Below are positions 1-10,729 of a stretch of DNA of 64,000 nt, piece after piece. The stretch covers positions 2,728,001 to 2,792,000 of the forward strand of contig PUDQ02000003.1 of the NCBI GenBank assembly GCA_002964805.2, written 5' to 3'. A program made the position numbers and the translations under genes. Under the pieces are notes generated by a model. That model saw only the letters and a program-made list of their open reading frames with translations, ran no database searches and had not been told where the DNA came from. Each line of letters starts with the position of its first letter. The stretch's first letter is position 1. The DNA comes from Trametes villosa (Eukaryota; Basidiomycota; Agaricomycetes; Polyporales; Polyporaceae).

Positions 1-1024
1 CGTTGCTGATGTCTGGTTCTGGTACGTCTGGCCCAATGTACCAGCCGCCTTCGTCTTGTTCGTTCAGTGCTTCTGTGAAATCATCGTCTTGCGCTTGTTC
101 GTCGTCTTGTGTCTTGTCGTGGTCGTCGGTGGTCGAGCTTGAGCTTTGGGCGCTTCTTTCCGGTGCGCTTTCTACGTGAGCGCTTCCTGCTCCGTCTTCT
201 GCGTCGGTTTCGCGCACGATCTCTGTGGTGTCTGTAATCAGCGATGTGGTACTGGTCTGTTCGACTGCGAGCGCAGAATCCTCTGAGAGAATGGGCTCCT
301 GGCATGACTTCGCATCGAGCGTCAACATCAGCCCTCGCGCCCTCAGCATCTCGTCGCCCCACGTACGCCCGTGCTGATTGCGCACTATCGCGCTGCGTTC
401 TGCCCCGTGCACGCTGATCGTATCCGCGGCATAATCATGCTGCGCTTGGAGAGCTTCTAGCAGTGGTTTCCCGATCAGAAACGACCACGCGCCTTTGCTG
501 GGGAATAGCTCGAACGAGCTCTCTACGTTGACTCCTTCGAAGTCGAACGTGCCGGTCCATCGTCCATGTGACGCAACGACGCTTCCGTTTGCCATGCGAA
601 GCTTTCGCGCGGATGGAGCGGCTTCCCCCAGTCTCTGTTCCAGCTTAGGCCATAGGTCTGCATCAACCACATTGACCATGGCTCCATCATCGATCAAGCC
701 CTTCAGCCGCACCGCCTGCCCCGTCTGAGCGTTCTTTATGGTCGCATGGTACACGAAGGGCAGGGATTCGTGTAGACTCTCGCTGACTGCACACACCGAG
801 TACAAGAATGCAGTCTCATTCACTTCTGAACATGGTACATCGGATGTGCTGACGCTATCGTAGTCCGTCCTTGAGACAACTATCGTAGGTACTGCTTGGT
901 CGTTGCGAGAGCCCGCATCATTCTCGTCCCCACACGCTGGCGAGCTTCGCGCGGGGACTGTCGTTTCGTGGGTAGGATCAGGCTGAGGGGCCGCTGTCGG
1001 ATCCGACGAGCTCGCGGCCCCTAG
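1..1024 (-). CDS. Pol polyprotein, N-terminal part with retropepsin-like protease (partial, reached by -1 frameshift)
   Basis: This frame lies -1 relative to gag, is open from the gag stop to the window edge and has no ATG near its beginning, so it is most simply made as a Gag-Pol fusion by ribosomal frameshifting. After a low-complexity Ser/Pro/Asp-rich linker, a retropepsin-like segment lies at about 590-720 with the motif LIDDGAMVNVV; the usual D-S/T-G-A active-site loop appears here as D-D-G-A. A region ending ILSEDSALAV and an acidic Ser-rich linker follow. The protease would cut the polyprotein during particle maturation. The aspartate reading rests on motif similarity. Reverse transcriptase and later domains are outside the window. 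Confidence 0.7.
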
Positions 1025-1033
1025 CCTTTTCCC
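986..1033 (-). promoter_or_regulatory. Programmed -1 ribosomal frameshift signal between gag and pol
   Basis: On the minus strand the heptamer GGGAAAA (1027-1033) fits the X XXY YYZ slippery rule in the gag frame (G GGA AAA) and is one codon before the gag stop. A 4-nt spacer follows, then a perfect 9-bp GC-rich stem (986-994 pairing with 1014-1022) around a 19-nt loop. The loop holds a 12-nt palindrome at 996-1007, which could form an inner hairpin or a dimer contact. Slipping back one base at the heptamer enters the open pol frame directly. All parts are read from the sequence; frameshifting itself is inferred. Confidence 0.75.
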
Positions 1034-2784
1034 TGGTCCCACGCGGACTCGAACGTTCCTGCTCCTCCTTGCGCATATGGACCCCACTGTCCTGCGTAGT
1101 AGGCTTGCGCGTACGGGTCGGGTTGCGGCGTGTACGCGTACTCGTAAGGTGCTCCCGCATAACCGGGTCCGCCTACGAAATGCACCGGGGCGCCAGCCTG
1201 AGCTCGTCGAGCCTCGGTCTCCACTATCCCCGCCGTGGCTCTCCAGGTGTTCTCCAGCGTAGGTACGAGGGGCCCGGGGCACTCGACGCCCATCGCGTGT
1301 CTCCTCTGCCCGCATCTCCAACACTCGCCCGACGCGATCGCTAAGGTTCCGGGCGTGAGCGGATACGGCATGTGCTCATTTGGTCTCGTCTCGCCGACGT
1401 GCGCCGCGTGCCAGTCGCGCTTCTGCTTCTCGTACGTCGCTCGCCCCTCCTCAGTGTCAGGCTGCGGTGCGAGCGCCTTTTGTCTTATGAGCGCGAGGCG
1501 TTCTTCCGGGGGCATGCGCGGCATTGCGGGCGTAGGACCTCGTGCGCGCACCGCGTTGGGCGGTGGTCCTGCCCAGCGCGGCGGCGGCGGCGGCGGTGGC
1601 CTCATCGCGTAGTAGGGTGGAGCTTGGACCTGGCTCACCGAGTGTGCTCCTGCGATGGCGATGCCTTGCATGACCTTTGCGAGGTCGTCGACCGTCAGCG
1701 GCGTGTGGTTGGCCTCGCCGCTCTTCGTCGTCTCGCTTGTCTTGTCGGTGTCGCCCCTCTTGGTCTGTCCTTGGGGCTGGAACAGCGCGACACGCTCCTT
1801 CAACTTCGTGACGCTGATCTTCCCGATCGCCTCATCGAACTCCTTCCAAGTCGCGACCACCGGCAACATGTCGCGCAAGACGATCGCCGCGAGCTCCGAG
1901 CGAAACCGTTCCGCCACCGAGTCCGGAACCCTGTACCGGCGTACTAGGTTGCTGACCTGGCGCGACCAACGCTGTAAGACGCTGGTTGGCTTCCTGGTTC
2001 CGCTGGTTTCGTACGTCAGGAGCTCCTGGTCGGTCGGCATGTCCTTCTTGAGGATGGCGAGGAGGTCTGACTCCGTGAGGCTGAGCGTGTCCTGCTTCAT
2101 CCACTCGGCCGCGAACGCCTTCCCTAGCCTGTCCCAGCTGTTCTTCGTCGACTCCTCTAGCTCCTCGTACCAGACGTCCGCTGCTGAGTCCGCCAACCAG
2201 AGTCTCGCCACCCGCTTGCACTTCACCGACTCGCTACACCCCTCTAGATACTCCTCGGCGTCCATCCAGAACTGCTTAGCGGTCTCCGAGTTCAGGTTGC
2301 CCCCAAACTGGGGTCTCGCCACGCCCGGGTTGAACACAGACATGTTCGGTTGGTCTTCCCTGTCGCTCGATGTTGGATCTGGCGTGATCGCTGGTTCGCG
2401 CTCTCCGGTAGTGACGCCACTCCTGTGTTTCGGAAGAACGAGTGAATCTTGTGGGTTGACGAGGTTGTCGAGATCTGGTGCGGTGACGTTCGACTGTGCG
2501 TATATGTATGTCTTGACCGGCTCGCGTGTACGGAGGTCCGACGAAGCTGTGGACGCTTTGTCTTCGCGCTCTGAGTCGTCGCGCTCGCTGTCCGTGGTCG
2601 CTAGTGGTGTGAACGCGGAGGTGGTAGAAGGCGTAGGAACTGAGCTGCCAGGTAGGGATAGATCGGATGTGTCGTTCTCGGCTTGTTGAAGATCCAGATT
2701 GTCCGGTCGCGAGGTGCTGCTCCTGTTTCCAGCGAACTGTCCTAGACTGTTCCTTCGCAAGATTCTTTTGCGTTTGCCAGCCAC
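1021..2784 (-). CDS. gag: Retrotransposon Gag protein
   Basis: 587-residue structural protein that would form the virus-like particle of the element. The N-terminus is basic (MAGKRKRILRRNSLG) and is followed by a Ser/Thr/Asp-rich stretch. A retrotransposon-gag core at about residues 150-340 contains motifs such as AKQFWMDAEEYL and RVARLWLADSAADVWY. A Pro-rich linker follows, then one zinc knuckle near residues 487-503 (CWRCGQRRHAMGVEC, a variant of C-X2-C-X4-H-X4-C) for RNA binding. The last ~70 residues are Gly/Tyr/Pro-rich. The start is the first ATG of the frame and lies 47 nt from the putative primer-binding site. The gene ends inside the frameshift signal that gives access to pol. Confidence 0.88.
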   Translation of the reverse strand: MAGKRKRILRRNSLGQFAGNRSSTSRPDNLDLQQAENDTSDLSLPGSSVPTPSTTSAFTPLATTDSERDDSEREDKASTASSDLRTREPVKTYIYAQSNVTAPDLDNLVNPQDSLVLPKHRSGVTTGEREPAITPDPTSSDREDQPNMSVFNPGVARPQFGGNLNSETAKQFWMDAEEYLEGCSESVKCKRVARLWLADSAADVWYEELEESTKNSWDRLGKAFAAEWMKQDTLSLTESDLLAILKKDMPTDQELLTYETSGTRKPTSVLQRWSRQVSNLVRRYRVPDSVAERFRSELAAIVLRDMLPVVATWKEFDEAIGKISVTKLKERVALFQPQGQTKRGDTDKTSETTKSGEANHTPLTVDDLAKVMQGIAIAGAHSVSQVQAPPYYAMRPPPPPPPRWAGPPPNAVRARGPTPAMPRMPPEERLALIRQKALAPQPDTEEGRATYEKQKRDWHAAHVGETRPNEHMPYPLTPGTLAIASGECWRCGQRRHAMGVECPGPLVPTLENTWRATAGIVETEARRAQAGAPVHFVGGPGYAGAPYEYAYTPQPDPYAQAYYAGQWGPYAQGGAGTFESAWDQGKG

Positions 2785-2830
2785 TTTTGCGATGCGTACT
2801 ATGCGTTCGTTTCGACTGCGGGTCGATTCG

Positions 2831-2844
2831 CACTGTCGTCACCA
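2831..2844 (-). other. Candidate primer-binding site next to the 5' LTR
   Basis: On the minus strand the sequence ...TCCA, TC, TGGTGACGACAGTG fits an LTR ending in CA, a 2-nt spacer and a PBS beginning with TGG (complement of a tRNA 3' CCA). It lies just upstream of gag. The matching tRNA was not identified, so this is pattern-based. Confidence 0.4.
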
Positions 2845-2850
2845 GATGGA

Positions 2851-4210
2851 GTAGTCCAAACCTAGACGCCCTAGGCGCGATGTAGCTGTCGAGAGAGATC
2901 ACAATGAGAAGCAGACCCAGTCCAGACAGACGCAGATGATAAGCTCAGAACGACTCGGGGCTCTGTGCGGATGCTCCCCGATGACCGTGATGATGATCCT
3001 CCTCCTCGTGTACAATGCTCGATCTACTCCCCCGGCGCCTCTGCCTGCTGACTAAGCATCCCTCAGCTCGCCCTCTCCTCCTCCTCCCCGCGCCTCTCTC
3101 CCGCAGACCCCCTACTCCATCGGCTCGGATGTTCCGGCGCGGCGGCGGTAGGTGAGTGCGGCTGTGCCTGAGACCAGTTGAGACCTGTGTGAGAACTTGG
3201 GCGCTTCGTGTTGCAACACCGTCCTGCCTCTTGCCAGCATGTCTTCTCGCTCTCGACGCCGCGGTGTCTTCGCCCGTTTATCGACCTCATAACGCTGCAA
3301 TCACACTCATGTGCCCGTGTAAATCTCAAACGACGCTGAACTGCGTGAGGGCTCTTGCACTCTTCGGCCGCGGCGCCGCCCAGCTTGAAGGCTGTGGGCC
3401 AAGTAGCTTTCGCCGTTCTTGCTATTCCGCGACTCTTGCATCACGAAGATGATGATATTCCCAGTTGAACGCCGGTACACACGCCTCGAGGAGCACTTGA
3501 CCTGCGCTGCATCTTCTATCTGTCCGAGCTATGTGGGAGTTGACCGCAGACTATCCCGGCCGCCGACCCCTATACGAAGCTATATCAGGTCCTCGGGTGC
3601 TTTGCTTCCTGGCATACATATCATCTTCCATCAGCATGTATCTGCACAGGCTGTCTTGTGGCGTAGGCTTCAGGTGAGGAGGTCATAACTCCGCTGTCTT
3701 CTCCGGCGGCGTGCGCCCGCGGCAGAAGTCAGATCAAGAAGCCCTCGGTACGGTGAGCGCGGACCTGGATGCATTCGCGAATTTGACTGGCCTCCCCCGC
3801 ACGGCATGCTCGGGGCTGTAGTGGGCGCATATCGATGACATGCGGAAACCGTGCACCCTCAGCGAGTTACCAGATTTCAGTGCTGTTCCTCACTGATATC
3901 GCTCGGTTTTCAGGTGTTTGACCTGTCGTCGAAGTTGCCCTCGCGGTCTAAGTCCGGAAGCCTATCCCAAGCGCTGGTGCGACCACCTTCATGGGATCTC
4001 GTTGCGGTCCGCCCGCCCCCACGATGCGATCATTCAGCTTCTCTGGCCAGCGCTGATGCTGCTGCACGCCGGTGACCTGTTTGTGGGCGCATCCTGAGAA
4101 TTGGAATGCGCAGGGCGTCCTCGCGAACCTTATATCGGCGCTCAGCGCGGTATATGTACTGGCCCTCGGTGATATGGGTCGCGTTCCTTCAGCGCCGACT
4201 TCCCGCCAGG
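2851..4210. other. No gene seen; probably the 5' LTR of the gypsy element plus flanking DNA
   Basis: Only short, composition-driven open frames occur. The part next to 2850 should contain the LTR of the neighbouring element, but with no second LTR in the window its far boundary cannot be set. Confidence 0.4.
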
Positions 4211-6458
4211 ATGTCCGAGTCTACTCCAACAAATGCTACGACTGCGGGTGTGCCCCCGAACCCTCTCGCTCTGCTGCCAAAGGTTCCGGCATTGGACAAC
4301 ACGTTCGGCGCGGTCCTCCTCGGCACTTTCTTCGGTTTAATGTGAGACCTTACTCTACGCGAACACGGAAACACGGAGAGGGCGTGCTGACATACGGCGC
4401 AGCTTGTACGGCCTGACTCTGCATCAGTCATATCGATACGTCCGCTTGTATCCGGATGACTCTCGTGTGCTGAAGTCCCTGGTACGTCCCATATGCTTTA
4501 TTTGCATCGCCACTTGTTACTGATTGGGTTCCGCAGGTGGCGTTTGTTGTGTCAGTTCTGTCCGGATCCTCGAGTCCAAACTGGTCGGGCTGACGCGTGC
4601 CACAGCTTTTTGGAAACCGTGACATCTGTGTTCAGCATGCACGTCTGGTGAGCTTTTCTCGTCGGAGTGATTGAAGATTAACGGTCGTTAACGAAGCACT
4701 CTAGCTATTACTACCTGACTACCAATTACTTCGACCCCGAGGCATTGCTGGCCGGCGTCTGGTAGGTGTGATCCCGGGACGCTAGTATGGTCTACTCGGC
4801 TTACTGGTGATGTGGTATATGTGCAGGTCGCTCAATGTACGTACTCCTCTCGCTGCCGCGCAGGTTGGTGGCATCGCTGACTATCCACGCTCGCTTCCAG
4901 TTGTTCCCCGTCGCATCCGTAAGTTGGATCATATCGGTGGCGTAGAAACAGGGTGTTGACAGATTAACTTATCCTGCTCAGGGAATCGTCATGATTTCCG
5001 CACAGAGGTACGCTCGTCGCGCCTAACATTGTATCGAGTGATATTAACAGTAGTGCAGCTTCTTCGCTCGTCGAGTATGGCATCTTGGCGGACACATCTC
5101 GAAGGCGGTGGTGATATTCGCGGTACGTATACCAATGGTAACCGCGCTGGCTTCTACTCACACCCACCCGTGACCGTGCGCTTGAAGGGTGTGCTATGCG
5201 TCGTGGAGATAGGTACGTATACGAGCGGTCAGTCGCTTGTCCGTACTAACGTTGTTGCGACCCTATAGGCTTCTTCACGGGTATGTTCGTGACCTTCTCT
5301 GTCTTAACAGCCGCTCATTTTCATTCCTTCATGGCGTAGCCGCGTCTGCCGAGGCGTATGTAGTTTACCTAACTATGCTACTGTTGAACCAGGCTGACAT
5401 ACATATAGCTTCATCATCCCGACCTTCGCGGGCTTCCGGCGAGTGACGGTATGTGCCGCACGCATCTACGGATTCTCGTTTCGTCGACTGATAAACCTGT
5501 AGTGGCTGGTCTCCACCGGATCTACAATGGCCGTCACCGCGGATGTGCTGCTCACTGCGGCGCTCATCGTATTCCTGCACCGCAGCCGTACGGGCCTCAA
5601 GAGGTAAGCTGGCATCCGTGGTCAGATTCGCGTGTGTTACTGACTAGCAATCGCTGGCAGAACCGACACCATGATCGACATCCTCATCATCTACTCTGTG
5701 AACACAGGTGGGCTCTCACGCCGGTTGACTATACAACAATACGCTGAAGGGCGAACGTTACAGGGCTGCTCACGGGGTATGTCTGTCGCTCCCTAGTGGC
5801 GGGCATCGACTAATGAGGTTTTAGGATCTTGAACTTCCTCTCGTTGATATTCGTACGTTTTCGCCCTGAGCGTGTCTTCGCTGCGCGTGTTCAATCCGCC
5901 ATGTGACAGGCCTTCACTCATCCTGGAGACCTCATCTACATTGGGTTCGGCATCGTGGGCGCGAAGAGTAAGCCACATTATCGGATTTCGACGCGTTGTG
6001 CGCTGACGTCGCTCTTCGTGCAGTGTACGCCACTACCCTGCTTGCAGCGTGAGTTGTATCCGAACACGTGGACTTTGGGCGACGTGGTTAACTTCAGATC
6101 TCCCAGTCTCAACTCCCGACAGTCACTCGCCTCCCACGGCTCTGGTATCTCGAACGATACCAACCCGTTCGGCCTCGGCGGCACGTCGGCGCTGCGCACA
6201 CGCCCGCACGGCTCACAGGTCCACGCTCCGCAGGTGAGGCATTTCGACTCGGTACCCTGTGTCCGAAACATGTCATTGACTGATGCGTTGGGCCGTCAAC
6301 CTTCGCAGCTTCGACCCTCGGGCAGGGGGGAGACGTCGACGTTCGAGCTCAAAGTGTCGTCACACTTTGTCGGCGCGGGTACTACGGACGAAGTCGGTTT
6401 ACGTTCGTTTGATGAGGCAAGTTCTCGGGACCGCGGTATGGCTGATGAGAATGTGTAG
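4211..6458 (+). CDS. DUF6534-type multi-spanning membrane protein
   Basis: Spliced gene of many short exons. Exon 1 runs 4211-4341 (MSESTPTNATTAGVPP...), exon 2 4403-4481; further exons start at 4537, 4606 and 4705, and the last runs to the stop at 6458. Joined exons give the usual order of this basidiomycete family: DNTFGAVLLGTFFGL, YGLTLHQSYRYVRLYPDD, a second helix with VFLETVTSVFSMHVC, YYYLTTNYFDPEALLAGVW, and the C-terminal DUF6534 signature HRSRTGLKRTDTMIDILII then NTGLLTGILNFLSLI, ending in a cytoplasmic Ser/Thr-rich tail. About seven helices are expected. Function is unknown for the family. Middle exon borders (4750-5700) are approximate. A paralogue lies at 25542-27051. Confidence 0.8.
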
Positions 6459-8143
6459 TGTACGGATGTGTGTATGATACCCAGCGGACATGGCGTGTAT
6501 GTATTATTGGATGGACTGTTCTTTGGTCTCGGAGACTACGACGGCGTAGGCGGAGAAACCCGGACTGCTTCACGAGAAGCGAGTGCGAGAGGACAGAAGT
6601 ATTACCTGAGCGCAGTTGGCTTCCCCGTCGCAAAGCGGTGGGTACTAGACCCGGGGGCCACGATGAGGCCTGCGCTATCCCCGAGATATACCCCAGCCTC
6701 TGCCTCGCCCCCTGGCAGGAAATATGTACGTACCTACTCCGCGTTGGCGGAGTTTGTGCCCATGGAGGGCGCCCTCTCGTCGTCTTGATCCATCGCGCCA
6801 TGGGCAGGTCTTCTCCTCGTCCTCGGCGGTCCGCGGTCCACGGAGGGGCAGCTGTCACGGAAGGGGGGCAAAGGTCAGAAGGTCCTACGAGGGAGGTTAG
6901 CATTGAATGGATTGGCGAGGGCCGCAAGTACTTACCCCACAGGCGGGTGGTCAACGCGTCCACGGTGGACCCCCCTCCCCGAAAGGTCCAGCGCGGGGCC
7001 CTGAGCTCCACAGGCGATACTCGTCTTCCAGGGCACTTGTCTATAGGGCCACGACATCGCGCCTGTGCGGGGCACCTTCGCCTCAGCACAACTTGGATCT
7101 TGACTTGGAGTGCGGCGGGGAGAAACGAGACTACTTACCGTATTGGCGGGGATAGGTCGTTGTTCGTGCCACGCCCGCACCTCGGCCATGGCGCAGCTGC
7201 CCGAGTGTGCATCGCACTCGGGGTTGGGGGAGGTGTGATGGGAGGAAAGAGAAATGGAGAAAGGGGGAACAGGCGGGGAGCACGGTTGATATCCTGGGGA
7301 GGCTGGCAAGTGGCGAACATCGGGCGCTTGTTGAAGCGAACTTCAAGGCGGCTGACGGTTGTGGTTCAAGGGTTTCCGGCGAACAGATGAGGTGGTGTCC
7401 TCGCCATGCCGGACTAAAGTAATTACGGAAATTTAGGCCTTGAGGAGCTACTAGTTGGCAGGATATGCGAGGACCTGTGTAAGAGGGTCGAACGAGGCTT
7501 CGCAGTCCGAGTTCGGACCGGTGTCGACCGAGTGGGCGCCCACGTTCAAATTTGGTCGATGGTTTGGCTAGTACTCCTTCGCTTCTGCCCAGCCTCACAA
7601 CACTTCGCAGTACAAGGCAGGCGTGTTCTAAGCTTCTCTACCTGCATTTGATCGCTGACTTACTGTTGGCCATCGCTGGCTTTGCAGCACTTTCCTGGTT
7701 TCCCTAGCCCCATAACTCACCAGCGCCGCGGAGGGCCGCGTTCGAACGACCCCCAATGGCTGATCCCGCTAAGGAATCTTGACCTCCTTCAGTGCGCAAT
7801 ATCTTCAATGCGCGTGAACACGTAAGACATTCTCATTTTGTGTCGACGTACGACCAGGAAAAGGCGATCGATTTATGCATATGCCCCAATTCGGCGCGGT
7901 TTTCATGGAGATGGAGGTTGGCGGTGGTATCCGACAATCGCTCGCTCTGACAGAACGTGGTCGCTGTGGACAATGAAGAGATCGTCGGCCGCAGATTCTA
8001 TCTCCGCGTACCATTGTTCGTCCAGAAACGGGGTAGAATGCGACGCGGCCCTATAAAGCTGCCAGACAATTCTCCTTCTCCTCGTTTGCATCTTTCCTCT
8101 CTTCGTCCACGGTGTATCTTGAACTCGACGCGTTTCGGGCCAT
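6459..8143. other. Intergenic, no supported gene
   Basis: Open frames up to 310 codons occur on both strands but are Arg/Pro/Ser-rich, overlap each other and show no family motif. They look like GC-driven chance frames. The end of this stretch is probably the promoter of the 8144 gene. Confidence 0.4.
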
Positions 8144-9102
8144 ATGACCTCTAACATCCACGGTACGTTCCAGGCTGAGTCTGAGCGACAGGATACTTAC
8201 CCCAACTAATGGTTGTCTACTTGTTGTACACCATGACACAGACACGACTCCGGAACGGGGCCAGCAGACAACGAGTCCGGAACCTCAGTCGCCAGTACAG
8301 ACCGAGGTCTTCTTCGACAACGAAACAGAAGAGTTAGCGAGCGCTACCCCTGGAGAGCAGCAGGTTGGGGTGGCTAATGATGTGGCTCATGTCGATGGCC
8401 ACCCGGTCCACGATGCTCCGGCCCCTGGTCAACACCCCATGCTTCCCTCTCACGAGTGGACGACGGCTCGCTGTGAGTCGCATAACCTATCGAACAAGCT
8501 AATACGTACCACCGAAAAAGAGCATGGCTAAACTACTTTGCTTTCGCAGATGCCGCGACCAACCGCCAGATGTATACTCTGCAGTCGCTCTCCGTTGCGC
8601 GCAATATCAACCTGCCGTTCATCTACAACGCAGACCAGCCGATAAATCGCGCCGGTGCAAGCCGCCTCATCCAGATGCTAATTGCAGGCCAAACGCCGTC
8701 CCAGGCGGTCATTGACTATATCCTCAACGAGGGCGTCGATGTGCGTGAACACACTATACATCTACCCCTTTCTGCACCTAACGTGAACACACAGCCGGAG
8801 CCCACAGAGCCCTTCGAGTGGCCAAACGGCGGTACCGACCCGTGCACAGACCGGCAGCAGGAGTACATTCGAATCCTTCACACGCATCTTGGTACAGTTC
8901 CGCCTGCGATGGACAACCTCACCCAGGCTGAGGCGCACGCGAAGATCACCGAGCTTCGGGCTGCTTTTGGGGCTCGCATCATGGTCAGTCTTGGTTCCTC
9001 TGATCCGGGGGGCTCTTACTGCATACGGATGCTGATGATTCCGGTTCCTCTACGTAGTCGCAGCGGTTGCGTCAGCAGAACCGCCGGTTCCGTGAATTCT
9101 GA
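8144..9102 (+). CDS. Small protein with two DUF3072-like repeats
   Basis: Spliced gene: exon 1 8144-8162, exon 2 8242-8472, exon 3 from 8550, a probable 54-nt intron after GVD near 8743, and a last exon reading SQRLRQQNRRFREF to the TGA at 9100-9102. The N-terminal half is polar and probably disordered (Pro/Gln/Glu-rich). The C-terminal half has two related units: TNRQMYTLQSLSVARNINL...NRAGASRLI, and DRQQEYIRILHTHLG...LTQAEAHAKITELR. The pattern RQ-x4-L-x2-L ... A-x3-I-x2-L resembles the short DUF3072 helix-turn unit, known mainly from bacterial proteins. There is no signal peptide or membrane segment. Function is unknown. Confidence 0.6.
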
Positions 9103-9224
9103 AGAGCAGTGTTCGATTTTAGGTGTGTTCGTCTCCCCGCAGTGAAAGTTTAGGCAGAGACTGTAAAACATGGAATCAATCGTTTTCATGTCCTTCTACA
9201 TCCAACTTCCTGCATTTGATATAT

Positions 9225-9566
9225 ATGCATTTTGACTTCGATGCTCTCACCTTGCAGTGTGTAAGAGAGCATGTTGGCGAGTGTGTCCGTGGTCACGAAC
9301 TCTGCGGAGGCTCAACGTCTTCTAGCCCTCAGCTCCCCGGGCGCCTCCTAGACTGCAATGCTGACCCCACTCACCCACGGCTTGTTACAACAGCTGGCGA
9401 GCACGGCGAATACTTCGCGTTCAGCTACGTGTGGGGCGGAGACCAAACCCACAAAACTACGACGTTGGACTTGAACTACTCCTCCTACGAGCAAGGTATC
9501 GACGCAGCTCTCCTACCGGCCACCATTTGCGCATCGTACAGGCCTTTCCTTGTTCTCAAAAACTAA
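9225..9566 (+). pseudogene. Truncated HET (heterokaryon incompatibility) domain gene
   Basis: The frame starts MHFDFDALTL and contains the usual lead-in of fungal HET proteins (C-x5-H-x2-C spacing, then LPGRLLDC and DPTHPRLV) followed by the conserved first block EYFAFSYVWGGDQTHKTT and a second piece, YEQGIDAALLPATI. Similarity stops there and the frame ends at 9566, so most of the HET domain and the whole C-terminal part are missing. It abuts the convergent exonuclease gene with only a few bases between them, which suggests deletion during a rearrangement. Intact HET proteins trigger cell death on recognition of non-self; this fragment is unlikely to work. Confidence 0.7.
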
Positions 9567-9575
9567 ACGACAGCG

Positions 9576-10729
9576 TCAACAATCGACCCACTCTCCTTGA
9601 GGCCGCTTGTTCCTCAGTGCGAGCGCGTTACATAACCGGCAGAACGACAACCTCTCGATCTTCATCCTCCCTGAGCGGTCCCCCTCGTTGCTCTCAACCC
9701 GCTTCACAAAACTGTCCGTGCCAAGATCTATCTGGCAACGGGCACAGGCGTAGCGCGAGTCCTCGCTCCCCTCCGCCTGCCCATCGATGATCCCCAGCGG
9801 CATAAACCGCTTCAGGCCAAGCTCCCCGAGCCGCTCGTTCTCCTCGCGGGTCCCCAGCACGTTAACGTACCGCGCTGACTGCGCACAGAGCGTCGGCAGG
9901 CTCTTGCGCACCCATGCCTTACGCGTGTAGTAACCGTACACCAGCGCAATGAGTGTGATGTCGTGTGCGGCGTAGGTGAGGAGCTGGGGAGGGATCGGCC
10001 GCGCGAGCCAGAGTTCTGATCCGCCGTTCTCGTACACTCCAGCGGTGTCGCCTGGTGGGGAGTTTGAAGGTGAGCCTGATATCCGGAGCGCAAACTTCAA
10101 CGTACTACTAATCGACGGCGCTCACCTTCTTTAGTTAGTTTCTCGTCATCGCTTCCCTTGGGAACGAGTTGAAACAAGCCAATGACGTGGAGAAGGCTGC
10201 GAAGAACGTAGATGCCCGCGTACGCAGCCGGGTCGCGCTGCAGCTCCGTGCGCATCGACTTGAAGTAGCATTTGGGGCCGGTGAGGTCAGGTGCGGGCTT
10301 CCCGGGAGGGACATTGCGTGCGCGTGCGACGACGTCGACGAGCTGCAGGTCGAGGACATTGTTGAGCACCAAGCCGTACGTGAGGAGGAACTCGAGCGCT
10401 CTGCCGCGGCCGTCCCAGAAGACTTTCGTGATCCGAGGTAGCGACAAGAGAGCGAGGAGCGGAGCGAGCGCCGGATGCGGGCGCTGGAGTGGGGGCCTGC
10501 TGGAGGGAGGACCTCCTGAGGCAGTAGACGAAGAGGGGAATGGGAGCACGTCGATAAGATACACATGCTTGGCGAGCGGGTCTGAGAGGGATATGAGGCT
10601 GAGGACACACCCGGGCCTTCCGATCTCCTTGGCCTCGCAGTCGACGAGCAGTACGGATTGGGAGGAGAGAGCGGAGACTGCGTTTGCGATCGAGCGGGTC
10701 GTCGAACAGTAGGTGATCTTCGGCGCCAT
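9576..10729 (-). CDS. EXD1/Egalitarian-like DEDDy 3'-5' exonuclease, copy A
   Basis: Two-exon gene starting MAPKITYCSTTRSIANAV; the intron follows LTKE at about 10100. Exonuclease motifs of the DEDDy class are visible: motif I VDCEAKEIG (D-x-E), motif II LNNVLDLQLVD, and motif III LLTYAAHDITLIALVY (Y-x3-D). The C-terminus has two CxxC pairs (CARC and CRLC, about 50 residues apart), suggesting a zinc ribbon. Known relatives trim RNA or DNA from the 3' end, and EXD1 acts in piRNA pathways; the substrate here is unknown. A TATA-like TATAAAG lies at 10837-10843. A close paralogue lies at 36998-38205 and a broken copy at 42193. Confidence 0.82.

Larger units (their letters stand above)
1..2850 (-). 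mobile_element. Ty3/gypsy-type LTR retrotransposon, 5' part (runs off the left edge)
   Basis: A minus-strand gag gene with a zinc knuckle is followed by a pol frame that opens with a retropepsin-like domain, which is the order of Ty3/gypsy elements. Reverse transcriptase, RNase H and integrase would lie to the left of the window and cannot be seen. A candidate primer-binding site sits 47 nt upstream of the gag start, so the 5' LTR should begin at about 2847 and extend to higher coordinates; its far end and any target-site duplication were not located. Gag and the visible pol frame have no internal stops, so the element may be young. Confidence 0.8.

Noticed and set aside
1235..2689. Long plus-strand frames (125-344 codons) opposite gag
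   Set aside because: They are antisense shadows of the gag gene, which has the zinc knuckle and the frameshift context.
6382..7598. Open frames of 155-310 codons on both strands
   Set aside because: Mutually overlapping, rich in Arg/Ser/Pro, no domain or exon pattern.
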